From NCBI GenBank assembly GCA_016802295.1, contig JAESIW010000065.1, positions 496,001-560,000 of the forward strand: a DNA stretch of 64,000 nucleotides, given 5' to 3'. The translations under genes and the position numbers were made by a program. How positions within the stretch are numbered: the first letter of the stretch is position 1; the number at the start of each line of letters is the position of its first letter. Below are positions 22,501 through 34,114 of the stretch, piece by piece. Source of the DNA: Brachionus rotundiformis (taxonomy: Eukaryota; Rotifera; Eurotatoria; Ploima; Brachionidae). The notes beneath the pieces were generated by a model, which did no database searches, was not told the DNA's origin, and saw only the letters and a program-made list of their open reading frames with translations.

Positions 22501-24016
22501 CTCTAACTAGACTAAACGTTTCGATAAAAAACTCACCAAAATACAAATCATTTTCAAAAGTTTGATTATAATTAATTTGTATATTATTTTTCAAACAAAT
22601 ATCATCAAAAAATTCAATTATATCAAAGTTATCATCAAAGACAACTTTTTTCGACCTCAATGTATCTCTTAGTTTATTAATTTTACTCAAGCGCGAAAAT
22701 TTCAAATCTTCACATCTGGGTGAATTATTAATTGCCAGCGAACCACATCCAATTAGCGCTGACAATGGATCATTGGGCTTTTTCTCTTCAGACTTGATCA
22801 TTTTTAAAAGAGCATTGCGACCGCTTTCTTTCAAATTGGGAGAAAGTCCGAACGGAATGGGAAGAGTTGAAGCTGCAGGTGCCAATTCACTTGTACTGGC
22901 TGGAACAGATGGAGATTGTACTGTTTTAGATTTCAATTGCTGGCTAGAATTGGATGTGATTAAAGCATTTTTGTACGAAATAGACTGCGTTGTTTGATTT
23001 GAATTAGATGCTGGACTGCCCGTTTCTCTGGTCAGTATTTGTATTTTAGGCTTAGGAGTTTGTTTTATTCGAATTTCTCTGTCCTCGGTAAGGTGAGTCT
23101 TGCTGATCAGCTTTGGCTTGCGGTCTGTAAACTTTTGTTCTTCTTTATTAGGCTGTTTTTCTGGGTTTGATTCCATTTTTTTTGATTGTATATTTTGGTG
23201 GTTTTGTTTTTTAGTATTTTGATGATTTGATAAACTTGTTTGTTCTGCAGATTGATTGATTGATATTGTTTAATATTTAGTTTAATTTTAATTTTTTAGT
23301 GTTTTGTAAGGTGATAGTACTACTCGGTCTTTTAGAAACAGGACTAGTACTTTTCTTAGACTCTTCGTTAATGTCTAATAAATTCATATATAAAAACAAC
23401 AATTTAGATAGTTGAGATTTTAGTTAAAATTTTAAAATCAGCCTTCATTACTAGGAATGGTTTTATTTTAAAATTTTTGGTACACAATATTTAGCAATAT
23501 TTAAAATATAAATTGTTTTTCAAATCAATCAGACTTTATTTATTTTCTATTTAATTTTTGCTATTAAAACAAGCTTGGTTTGACCTGTAGTGTAAAAAAT
23601 TATCATCAAAATTTAAAATTAAATAGAAAATTATTGTATTTTATATTTGATATTTACTAGCCTCTAGCATAGATAATTAATTTAAAAGCAAATAAAAGAC
23701 TAAATAGTTGGGTTTAAAAAATTTTTAATCTACCTTGAATATGAGGTTCTAATTCCTTGGACATCTCCTGGATTTGATTCATTATTTTAAGCGAATATCT
23801 AGGGAAAATATAAGTTAGATTTGCATTATTTAATAATTTTAACTCAAATTACCTACAACCAATTGTTTGAGTGTTAACAAAGCACTGGGCTAAACAAAGT
23901 AGACGATCCTCGTCGTACTGATTGATATATCGTTCAATGAAGATCTTTTTCAGCTTCCATTGTCGATCGCTTTCGTTGTGTCTGCGATATTTCTCTGTAT
24001 CTACGTTTCTATTCAT
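19581..24016 (-). CDS. NKRF: NKRF-like protein: XTBD, G-patch and R3H domains
   Basis: Probable orthologue of NF-kappa-B-repressing factor, a nucleolar partner of the 5'-3' exonuclease XRN2 in rRNA processing. Seven exons join in frame (minus strand): 24016-23853, 23798-23734, 23374-23324, 23244-22167, 21037-20641, 20570-20411 and 20134-19581, about 822 aa (human about 690). Exons 1-2 form an XRN2-binding domain (LLCLAQCFVN, GCRYSLKIM). Exons 4 and 5 hold two double-stranded-RNA-binding-like segments (e.g. VSKSESKRLSALKAIRYLAK). The last exon has a G-patch (GEKMLKKMGWKGEGHGLG) and an R3H domain (EAHRYGLKTRSEGNGTDRF). Exon 3 (51 bp, symmetric phase 1) may be optional; reading through its donor gives a stop at about 23280 and a short XTBD-only product. 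The final acceptor lacks a pyrimidine tract and is the weakest join. Confidence 0.78.
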
Positions 24017-25622
24017 CTTTTTTTTAATTGGAATTAATAGTTTTTAAGCATTAAAAATCTAATCTTTAAAAATAAACTTAAGCTTGGTAAATTATTTTAA
24101 AAACTGTTAAAAATTTGAAGATGAATTTTAAATTCAGATTATTTTAGTTGGTGCATTTAACAATGAAAACATTGCATTCAAAACACATTCTGAACTTATC
24201 GACATTATGAAATTAATATATTTTAATTAGTTTTATAATTATGAATTGTTAATGATAGAAAAATTGCTTACTTTTCTCTAAACTATACTGTGTGACAAAA
24301 TTAACATAACATATGTTCTAATTTTATTTAATAAATCTAATCAAATTGAGATGATTGACAACTAATTTCTAATTTTCTAAATAAAAAGTACCTAATTCAA
24401 ATAAATATTAAAATAAATTTTTTGTTTATTTTAAAGGATTTTTATATATATACAGATAAAACTAATGAAAAAAATAATCACAACAATTATTATTTTTTTT
24501 TAATTTTATATTTTCTTGATTCAATGTTTTAAAATTTTCGGATAAAAAACGGTATATTTTTACTATAATTCAAATCATTTAAATAAGGTAATTAAGTATT
24601 ACATTGAATAATATCTATTCAATAAATACTATTTAAACTGTTTCAATGTTGTAAATTGATAAATAAATATAACAATTATATTCCTAATATGAAAGAGCCT
24701 TCTAAGAATCCGCATAGTCGTTTTCCTTAAATATATTCCAATAGGAAATTTAAATTCCTAACTATGAATTTTGATATTGTATTATGCTGTAATCAAGTCA
24801 TATTTTTATCACCAAATTGAGGATTATTTCAGCAAAAATTGGTGTAAAATTTCATAAGATACTTGGAATGGTGACTGAATTTTGACATTTAAAAAGCTAA
24901 AATTTAAAATTACATAAAAAAATTTCCTGTCAAAAAAAAAAATAAAAAAATAAATCACAGGATATTGATATTTTATTCGATAATTAGCGTTTCTTTATAA
25001 ATTAAAATCAATTTTTATTCTTCAATTTAGTGAAATATGTTTTATTTCATGATACTTTGCTATCCTTATTAAAAAAATGAATTTTGGCAACTTTAATTAT
25101 TCCTGACAGAGTCCTAAGAGACCAACGGTTGTTTAAAATGATAAACTTCTCTAGCCTAGATAATAAAATAATCTTCATTTCTATAAATGAAAAAATAAAA
25201 TACTTAATTTTAATTCATTTAGTTTTTTAAAAAAATTAGCGTTAAATTTTTTTCTACGAAAAAGAAAAAATATAAATGGTTAATAAATTTGTATTCAAAT
25301 TTATTGATTGTATTTAAGAGTAAAAAATATTCAAAAAATGTGAAAAAAAAATATTACTAGACGACAAATAACTATTCATATAAAATAGAAAAATTAAATT
25401 AAATTTTGATCTCAAATTTTATAACCAAACAAAATTGTTACACCGTTTTAACCTAATTTTTTATTCTAAGATTTATACATTTAAATTACATATAATAAGA
25501 AAAAAACAAAAAGCATCTAGCTCTTTTACAAACAAATATCACCGTCCTTTTTTTATCTTACAAAAAACATTAAAAAATACATAATAAATGGATAAAACTA
25601 AACTTAAATATTTAAAATTATT
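24017..25622. other. Gene-free spacer between NKRF and LATS
   Basis: About 1.6 kb, AT-rich. It should hold the NKRF promoter (right next to 24016) and the LATS 3' UTR (left of 25623). The NKRF ATG directly follows an AG, so an acceptor for a 5' UTR intron or spliced leader is possible. No other structure is visible. Confidence 0.4.
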
Positions 25623-28600
25623 TTAAATATAAATTGGCGGCTTGTTGGAATTTAAATTTCCGGTTACATTTTCTTTGCCCGATTGAATCGAACCTTCATT
25701 CAAACTATCTGTTGTTGCGTAAGAGTTAAAATTAGTGCTTTCTTTAAGCTGAACTTTTTCGTTCATTGTCTTTTCAGAATAGTTATCTTCATTTAACGTT
25801 TTACATGAAGTTGTGACAGAAGCCATCATAGTGGTTAAAGTTGGTGACAGGTTTCTCTCTTGACAATCCATATTGTTCATATTATCTATATTTTTAAAAT
25901 CCATTTTTTCACTATCAGATTTTAATAAATTTTGATTTGCGGATATATTTTTAATAAACGATTTAAAACTATTATCATTATCATACTCATCCATTGAATT
26001 GGTAAAAAGTTTATTATCAGAAGTTTCGTCGAAAAAACGACGAAATGTAAACTCGTACAGAACCGGGTTACTCGAACCATTTTGACTTCCGTTCAGGTCC
26101 GAATAATCACCGCCATTTCGATATGTACTGGAGAATCCTCGATAGGTGTTTTGACTTTGTAGGTTCCTAGTTCGATTGAGCTGTTCAATTCTAGCCTTGC
26201 GGTCTGCTAAAATAGATGAATCAATTGGTTCAAAGTTTGAAGTATCGGTGGGATGCTTGATGGTCGGCTTGTACAGTGCATCTGATCGGCGTAGATTTGG
26301 TCCAAAATCGAAGCCTTTAAAAAATGGATGGGCTTTTATTCCTTCAGAGCCAAGTCTCGTCTCTGCATCAGTACATAGTTTAAAGATTAGGTCTTTGGCT
26401 TCGGGGCTGATTTTGACTACATCAGGAATCCTAAGAGTGTTCTTCCAATTAATCACTTTAGCTTGTGTTCCTAGAGCAGTCTCGTCTCTGAAAGGCGGTT
26501 CGCCTATTATCATTTCGTACAAAATTACACCAACCGACCACCAATCACAGGATTTTGTGTAGCCTTTTCGAGATAGAATTTCTGGTGCTATATAGTTGGG
26601 CGTTCCAACCAAAGAATGTGCCATTAGTCTACGCTCGCTATTTTTCTGAAGTTTATTAATTTTTTTATCAAGTATACGGTTTGGAGCATCATCTTAAAAA
26701 AAATTTAATTAATAGTGAATTTAAGATAGATTTTAGAAAAAAAAATCACATCAATTGGCTAATTAATTTTCTAGTCTTTGTAATATAATTAATAAAATTA
26801 TTATCTTAAATAATTTTTTCAATCAATTTTAAAAACAAGGATAAATTTTTAATTTCAAAAGACAATATCTAAAGAAATTTGACATGAAAAAATAATTGTA
26901 TTTTTGTATAAAGTATTTATTCTACTCTGGCACAGTGAAGTAGATAATTAATTCAAAATATCAATTTTATTCAAGTACCATTCATTATCCGGTATTGTGA
27001 ATTTCAAAAACAAACAGAACAAAAATTCTTCCTATTGTCATAAATAAAGATTTAGTTAAATAAAAAATACTGCAACACTTTTTTTTTATCTTTTTTATTT
27101 AAAATAATTTTTCAAGATAAATGAAAAAAAGTAAAGCATCAATAAGGCCTAAATTGATTATTGATTTTGTTTACCTAAAAAAAAAGAAAATAGAGTTTTT
27201 ATTTTAGGTAAAAAAGATTAAACAAAGTATGTTGTACTATGTTGAAGTATTTTTTAAAATATATTTTATTTTATTAAATCTTTATTTATCAAAATAGGAA
27301 GAATTTTTGTTCTGTTTGTTTTTTTTTCAGAAATTCACAATACCTCATTACCCTTATAAAATCAAAATTTAGACTTTTTTTCTAATAAAATATAATAATT
27401 TAACTTGAATGATAATTATTTTTTCCTAGAGTTGACACTTTAAAAAGTCAATTTATTAACTTAATAAATTTTTTAAAATCATTAATGTGTAAGACATCAA
27501 TGTGCCGAGAAAAGAGCTTCATAGTTTTATTTATTTTTAAATACAATTACCTATTATGTAATTTTGAGTATTATGAGTCCAGTGAAAGCCAGTACATAGA
27601 CCAAAATCAGTTAGTTTTATATGACCATTTCTATCTATTAAAATATTGTCTGGTTTAATGTCTCTATGAATAAACCCAAGGTTATGAACACTTTCAATTG
27701 CACAAGTCAATTCTCCGATATAAAACTGGGCCAACTTTTCACTGAATACACCTTTTTTGATCAACAAATTCATTAGGTCACCGCCAGGCACATAGTCCAT
27801 CACAAAGTACAAGTTTTCATCATCCTGAAACGAGTAGTATAACTTGACTACCCATTCATTGTCAGCTTCGGCTAAAATATCTCGTTCAGCCTTTACATGA
27901 GCGGCTTGATTTCTATTAAATACGTCTGATTTATGAAGAATTTTCATGGCATAAAGTCGCTGAGGATCATCTTTTTTGCGCACTAAGTCAACTTGACCAA
28001 ATGCGCCTATGCCAAGTGTTTGTATTTGCTCAAACATCGATTTGTTCATCTTTGCGCGTCTTAACCTCAAATAATTGGTCTCTTTTTGGCGCAATAACTT
28101 TCTCATTTGCTCCCTTACTTCAGTAGATAGGCCCACTTTTTGCATCTCGTTCTCAAGCTGTAATCGCCTGTATTCTCTTGCTTTGTGATGTTTGAGCACA
28201 TTTTCAGCATGCTGTTCCATAAAAAATTTGAACGCTTGTGGCGAGCACTGTCTTATGGCAGTAAAAGTGGACGCATTGGACGAGTTCGAGGAGATGGTTG
28301 AGTTTTTCAGACGCTGTTGTTCTAAATCTTTTATGGCCTGCTCGTAGGGTATTGGCGGCGGTGGCGCCGGCGAGCTAGGTAAACCAGATTGCACATCCAT
28401 TTCTTCTACTTTGCCCGGATAGGGCGGCGGTGGTGGTTGCTTCTTACGATCAAAAAAAGTGTACAAATTTGATTGAATGAAAAATTGGTAATTTTGCATT
28501 GCTTCGTCTTGTATGCCTGTATGGTTGAAAACACTGTTGTTGTTACCAGATGTGTTGAATGAGCCTTCGAAGTCAAAATTGCGGCTGTTGTTTGCCTTTT

Positions 28601-29363
28601 CGGAGTTAAAGCTGTTTTCGAGTACTTGATTGAGGAGATTTTTGTGTTGCTTGGGATGATGGAAGATTTGTGGCGGAGCGTTTGGAGGTGGAGGCGGTAG
28701 ATTGGTGGGTGGAGGAAGCTTCTTGCCCATCGAGGACTCGTAGCTCGGAGGGGGCGGTGGCGGTGGAGGCTGCAGCCGCTTCTTGCCGTATTCAGGCAGC
28801 TGTTCGGCCATCCAACGGGCGCTCTCCGGTGGCATGACCGCCTGCTGGGCTTTCGGTTTCACCACCTTTTTTGACTGAACCGATTGAATCACTAGCGGGG
28901 ACTTGCATATTTTAGGCCTAATGTATTTCGGAATTGGAAGAACAGCACTGGATCGCTTCATACTCGTGTTTGCTTGAGGAGTTTCCACAGGCATTTCTTC
29001 TTCGGCTTTCGGTGGCGGGGTTGATTTGGAAGGCGAGGACGGATACGGGTAATAATTTTGATAATTAGCAACATAAGAGTTGTTTGTTTGGTAAAAATTG
29101 GCAGACGAGTTGAGAGACGAGTTGAGATATGATACATTTTGGTAGTTAGAGTACTGGTAGACGATTGGCTGCGGGGACGATTGGTAGGTAAAGTAGTTAA
29201 GGTTCGGCTGGGCCGGCGGGGGCGGTGGAGGAGGTAAGGGTGGTGGCGGAAGCGACTGGGTCGCAAATTGGTAGCTATTCTGTGGATAGAACGAATATAA
29301 TTCGCCGTGGTTTTGTGACACTTTGGTACTCAAAGTCGAACTGGATCGATTGAATTCTTCCAT
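25623..29363 (-). CDS. LATS: LATS/Warts Hippo-pathway kinase
   Basis: Serine/threonine kinase of the NDR/LATS group that phosphorylates the growth coactivator YAP/Yorkie. Two exons, 29363-27551 and 26692-25623, join in phase 1 to give about 960 aa. The Pro-rich N-terminus carries two PPxY motifs (PPSY at 205-208, PPPY at 312-315) for YAP WW domains. A MOB-binding N-terminal regulatory region precedes the kinase (QLENEMQKVGL, QKETNYLRLRRAKM). Kinase landmarks are the GIGAFG loop near 452, Lys474, HRD at 566-568 and DFG at 586-588. Activation-loop Ser631 lies in AHSLVGT, and hydrophobic-motif Thr820 in YEFTFRRFF. All phosphorylation and catalytic residues expected of an active LATS are present. 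The loop insert before AHSLVGT is Lys-rich. I see no UBA domain. Confidence 0.95.
26985..27350. mobile_element. Inverted-repeat (foldback or MITE-like) element in the LATS intron
   Basis: Two arms of roughly 90-100 bp, about 26985-27085 and 27240-27350, are near-perfect reverse complements. For example, ACAGAACAAAAATTCTTCC on the left matches GGAAGAATTTTTGTTCTGT on the right, and GGTATTGTGAATTT matches AAATTCACAATACC. The interior contains a second hairpin (TTTACCTAAAA / TTTTAGGTAAA). There is no open reading frame. It lies within the 858-bp LATS intron and looks like a non-autonomous foldback transposon. A functional RNA hairpin is less likely but possible. Confidence 0.65.
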
Positions 29364-32300
29364 TTTCTCGGCAAAGTAAGAGGAAAAATATGTTCACAAT
29401 TATTTTTTTCTTTTTTAGCTTGACATCGCTTTGCCTATTCTAGAAAAACAAAAATGGTAGAGCAACATAGTGATCAAGTGAGTAAGCAAAGTGAGTTATG
29501 TGAATATTTTGGAAAATATTTTAGTTTGCCAAACAAGCAATTGAAGAAAAAAAAGATATGCAGTGAGCATTCTTTGAATTTTTATCGAATATTTGTTTGA
29601 AATTACGAAAAAAATTCAAAATTATATTGAAAATTCTTTTAATTAAATTCTAAATTATTTGTTAATTAATCAGGAGTTAGGCAAAAAAGAAAGAAATATT
29701 TTAGATTTTTGTCAAAAATACAATTAAGATGTAATTTGATAGGAAAATATCAAACAAATGGCAATGTAATGTTCACGGATTAAAATTCCTATTAGGTGGT
29801 AAAATTGAACTAATAAACAAGTCGACAGGAGAAAAGAAAACAAAAATTGTTTATATTAAATTACAACATTTTTTTTATTCTTCAAAGATTAAATTGAACT
29901 AATTTCTCAGTGTATGCTTTAGATACAGTTATTTAATGATGTTGCTCAAAATTTGACCTGAACACAAAATCCAAAATTTAGTTTATTAAAGTTTTCCAAG
30001 TTTACTTGAAAGTATTTTTTGGATAAAGATATTTAATTAATTAATGGATTTCATCAGAGATAATTTGTCTGTCGGTGGCCATTTCATTTCATGACTTGGA
30101 ATTTTTTTATGATCTTTTTTAAGACAATTCACTGAGAAAAAATTTAACAGGTTTTTTAGACGGATATTTTTGGAAAAAAATAATTATATATTTTTTTAAA
30201 ATTTTTACAAAATGATTTTATTCTATTTAATAAAAGATAAATTAAAAATTTAATTATTCTATTTACAAAAATTGTTTCAAGACAAATTACCGAAATTTTT
30301 TAGCCGATTAGGTCTTTTTTAAGGATTTTTAATCGCTGATTAAATAATTTTTTCTCTTAACTAAATACTTTTATTTCAATATTAATAGACTTATTTTTTT
30401 AATTTCAAATATTTAGATAAGATGTTTTGGAAAAACATAATTCTTACATAATAAAATATTAAATTTTATTTATTAACTCCAAGTTATAGATAAATAAGTA
30501 CACATTACTCGTAATCAAGATAATAAAGTTAATTTAATTGGTTTCAATAATAATATAATCAATTTAGTTAAACCTTATTCAATTAAACTTAATTTCATTT
30601 ATCATTTATAATTTGTATCTGCAAAAATCTGCTTGTTTAGCTTCTAGCCCAAATCTATATAATTTAATTCATTTGAGCACTCTTTATATTAAATAAAATA
30701 ATAAATCGTTTGGTAAATTGTTCAAGTAATTTAAAATTTTTTTTTGAATTATTGAGTTAAAAAATGGAAAATTATTTAACCAAATAAAAAGCAATATAAA
30801 ACTAAAAAGTTTGAAATATGCTAAATTTTAAACATTAATAAAAGATAACTATTCGATCACTTATATTCTTGAAAACTGGAAAAAAAATTATATAAATAGA
30901 GTGAATGAGTATTATAATATCATCACCAAATAGCGAATCAGTCTAACAATTAAAAGACACTAAATCTATTAGTTAATAAGTCTTCAGTCATTCGTTTAGT
31001 TATAAATGATTAAGATTATATCATAATTTGAATAAATTGGAACTCAATTTTGTTATGTATAATTTATATTTTGATGTGATTAATTTAATAGCCGACAATG
31101 GCAAAATTACCTAAAAGACAAAGGCACATAATGTGACTTTTAACATATTATATATAAAGTAGTTAAGTGTTTAAATTTAAGCTTTCTTTTTTATGTAAAA
31201 ATTATCATATTTTAAAAGCTATTTTTTATTATAAATATATTAAATTTGAATCGTTTTTAAATTAGAAAATTTTAATTTTATTGACAAAATTTTTAAGTAT
31301 TCAAAAAAGAATGTTATTTGAAGCAGCGATCAAGATGTATACATTCATTATGATCATTTTTTTGAAAAATTAGCACTTAATAAAATATTCAAATTTAGAT
31401 TTTTTTGATTTTATCAAAAAATGTATAATTTATTGGTATAAAGTCGATTTTATCATGATTTTTTTCATTTTCTTTTATAAATAACAATAGAATATAATAA
31501 AAGTTTGTTATTCAACTGTTGTTACTATCACATTGTTAAAAAATACATTTAATTTGAATAAAATGCGAATTTTTTTAATTGATTTTTGGAACCATTTTTG
31601 TTTAGAATAGAATAATTTTTACTTACTTGAAATTTTATGTTCTTTTAACACAATAAAAAAGTATATAATTTTTTGTCAAAGATATATTCTGACATGATAG
31701 CAAAAAAAATTAAATAAATATTCTAATAACGCTATATTTTATGTAATAATCATTACTTGTTTGTTTTTATGAAAATAATGTTATGGGCTTTCATCAAATA
31801 AAAGAAAAATAATTTTTTTTAATTTAAGAATTTATCAATTTGTATCTTAGATAATTAGTTTGTAAAATTTTTTGTTTGAATTGGCTTAAGGCTAAATAAA
31901 TTCAATTATGAGTTTAATCAGCAGTTGTGCAAACATCAATTGAAATTATTTCCTACCGATTTTCTTCCAGAAATATTTTTTTTAATTATTTGCAAAACTA
32001 GAAGATGATAAATAAAAAATCAGTAAAGAATCAAAATAACGATAATAATTTAAAATTAAAAAGAAAATAATTTTATTATTACTTTAAAATGTTGGTCTTT
32101 TTGGAGCTTTATTTTTAAGATTTTAATAATTCATTTTTGCATGTTTTAGTATTAAAGGCTACTTTTATATAATTGAAAGTACTTTAAATTTAATAATTCA
32201 CTTGATTTAAAAAGAAGCGGATATTACTTAATTTTTTATTGTTATTTGTATGATATAACTTTTTTTATGATGTATAAAAATTCAGAAAACAAATAGTCCC

Positions 32301-34114
32301 TTTTCATTTCATCCTTAAAATGTGCTTATTATTTAAGAATTTTGATATGTCAATTAGAAATTTTGTTGGAAAGCTTATTTAAATAAATAAAAATTTAACT
32401 ATTTAAATACTAAATTAAATATTAAATATTTTTGTTCATTTTAGCCAAACAAATAAAGTAGAAAATCAATTTTTTTACTTCATAATGCTTATCATGATAA
32501 AGGAAACATTTAATAGAAAAAAATTTGAATTTGAATTTTTTCATGATGTCAAATTACTTTTTTCTTAATTTAATTTAATTATTGATAAAGTAAATAAAAT
32601 GAAAATAGCTTTTCTTAATTTAATTGGAACATGTTTCTACAATATTTTTTATCTTATTTTTTAAGGCTCATTCATCATGTTCACATCTTCCACCCAGCTA
32701 TTCTAATTTAGATTTTGTTTTAGGGCTAAATAAATATCGATTGTTCTTTAATTTGTCTAATCGAAATTAAATTATTTCATAATTTAAATAACAAAATTTA
32801 TTTAGATAAATAATTAATTACTTTAAACCAGTCTTTGTCAGAGTAAGATAATATTCTACATCAAATTATTAAAGCTTATATCAGTATATTGCTCTTTTAG
32901 AGCTTTTATAATGACTTGAGTTAACTGAAAATTAAAAATATTAATTTTTTTAATCAAGAACAAAAACAATTATTAAAGCTTTTTAGGTCCTGAAGCTTTA
33001 ATAATTATTCCTTTTTAAGTTTTTTTTATTGGTACGTATGGGATGCTCGAGTGTTTCCAACATACTCAATTTTATAATTTTTTATTTATTCTTTATTTTC
33101 TATTTTTTCCAATTTCGAGAATTTCCTCTTTTGAAAACTATCCTTTTGAGTAATTTTAGTTGAAATATGATAGTTTTGAATACTGATCACACAAGTAATT
33201 AGCGTCATTTTATTGAACTATGATAATTATTTGCCATGTTATTATTCAGATAATTCAACAATTATAATAAGGATTATTATCTTTTAAGTTATTATATAAC
33301 TTTTAAAAATATTAAAATCAGCAAAAATCTTTCGCTTTCTGTTTCAAGAGACAGACTTCAAAACAATTCTATCAAAAATAAAAATTACACTAAGAGAACA
33401 AGACGCGAAACATTTATAAATTATTCATTCAGAGATTTTAAATTTGTCGGAAGTTTTAATTTGAGAGAAACGAAGCAGTGCTAAGACCTAAATTTGGAAA
33501 ATAAAGAGAAAAAAATTTTTTATAAAAAATTAATTATTTGTTTTTTAAATTGAACATCAGTAGATTTAATTAAAATAAAGATTAATAATCAAATAAAATT
33601 AGAATATAAAATTTCATTTAATGAGTTATTTAATTTACCAAGATTTTTTTTTGCATTAAGATTTTATTTAAATAATTTTTTTTCAAATAATCACAAAATT
33701 CTTTAATCATATAAACATAGATGAAAATATTGATTTTAATTATCGAACTTTTTTTTCACTTTTTAACACTTTATCATTTTCAAACAAGATAATAATATTT
33801 GCTGAGGAAAATTTCGATGAATTAAATGATGTCGCTGATTTTTAGGATGTGCTTGGAATTAATTTTCTCAGCAATAATGGAAAAATCTAAATATACACAG
33901 AACTTTCAAATGCATTCTTTTTTATTGAGATTTTTTATCTTATTAAAAAAAAACGAGATCGATTTTTTATCCAACTTATTCTATGGATATCTTCTAAAGC
34001 TTCTTTTAATTAAATATCACTAGAAAAGTTTTTCGAATTTTGGAATTTAATTAGACCATTTTTTTAGAAATGGAAACTTTAAACTCAACTTTCTCATAAT
34101 GTATAAAGTTAACA
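29364..34114. other. Gene-free region between LATS and the glutamate receptor
   Basis: About 4.75 kb separating two divergently transcribed genes, so it should contain both promoters. It is uniformly AT-rich, with no open frame resembling a protein, no tRNA and no obvious repeat family. The slightly GC-richer segment just upstream of 29363 is the likely LATS leader. Confidence 0.4.

Noticed and set aside
33826..34023. 65-codon plus-strand frame before the glutamate receptor
   Set aside because: Hydrophobic by composition bias only, starts at tandem ATGs without context, and does not splice to the receptor.
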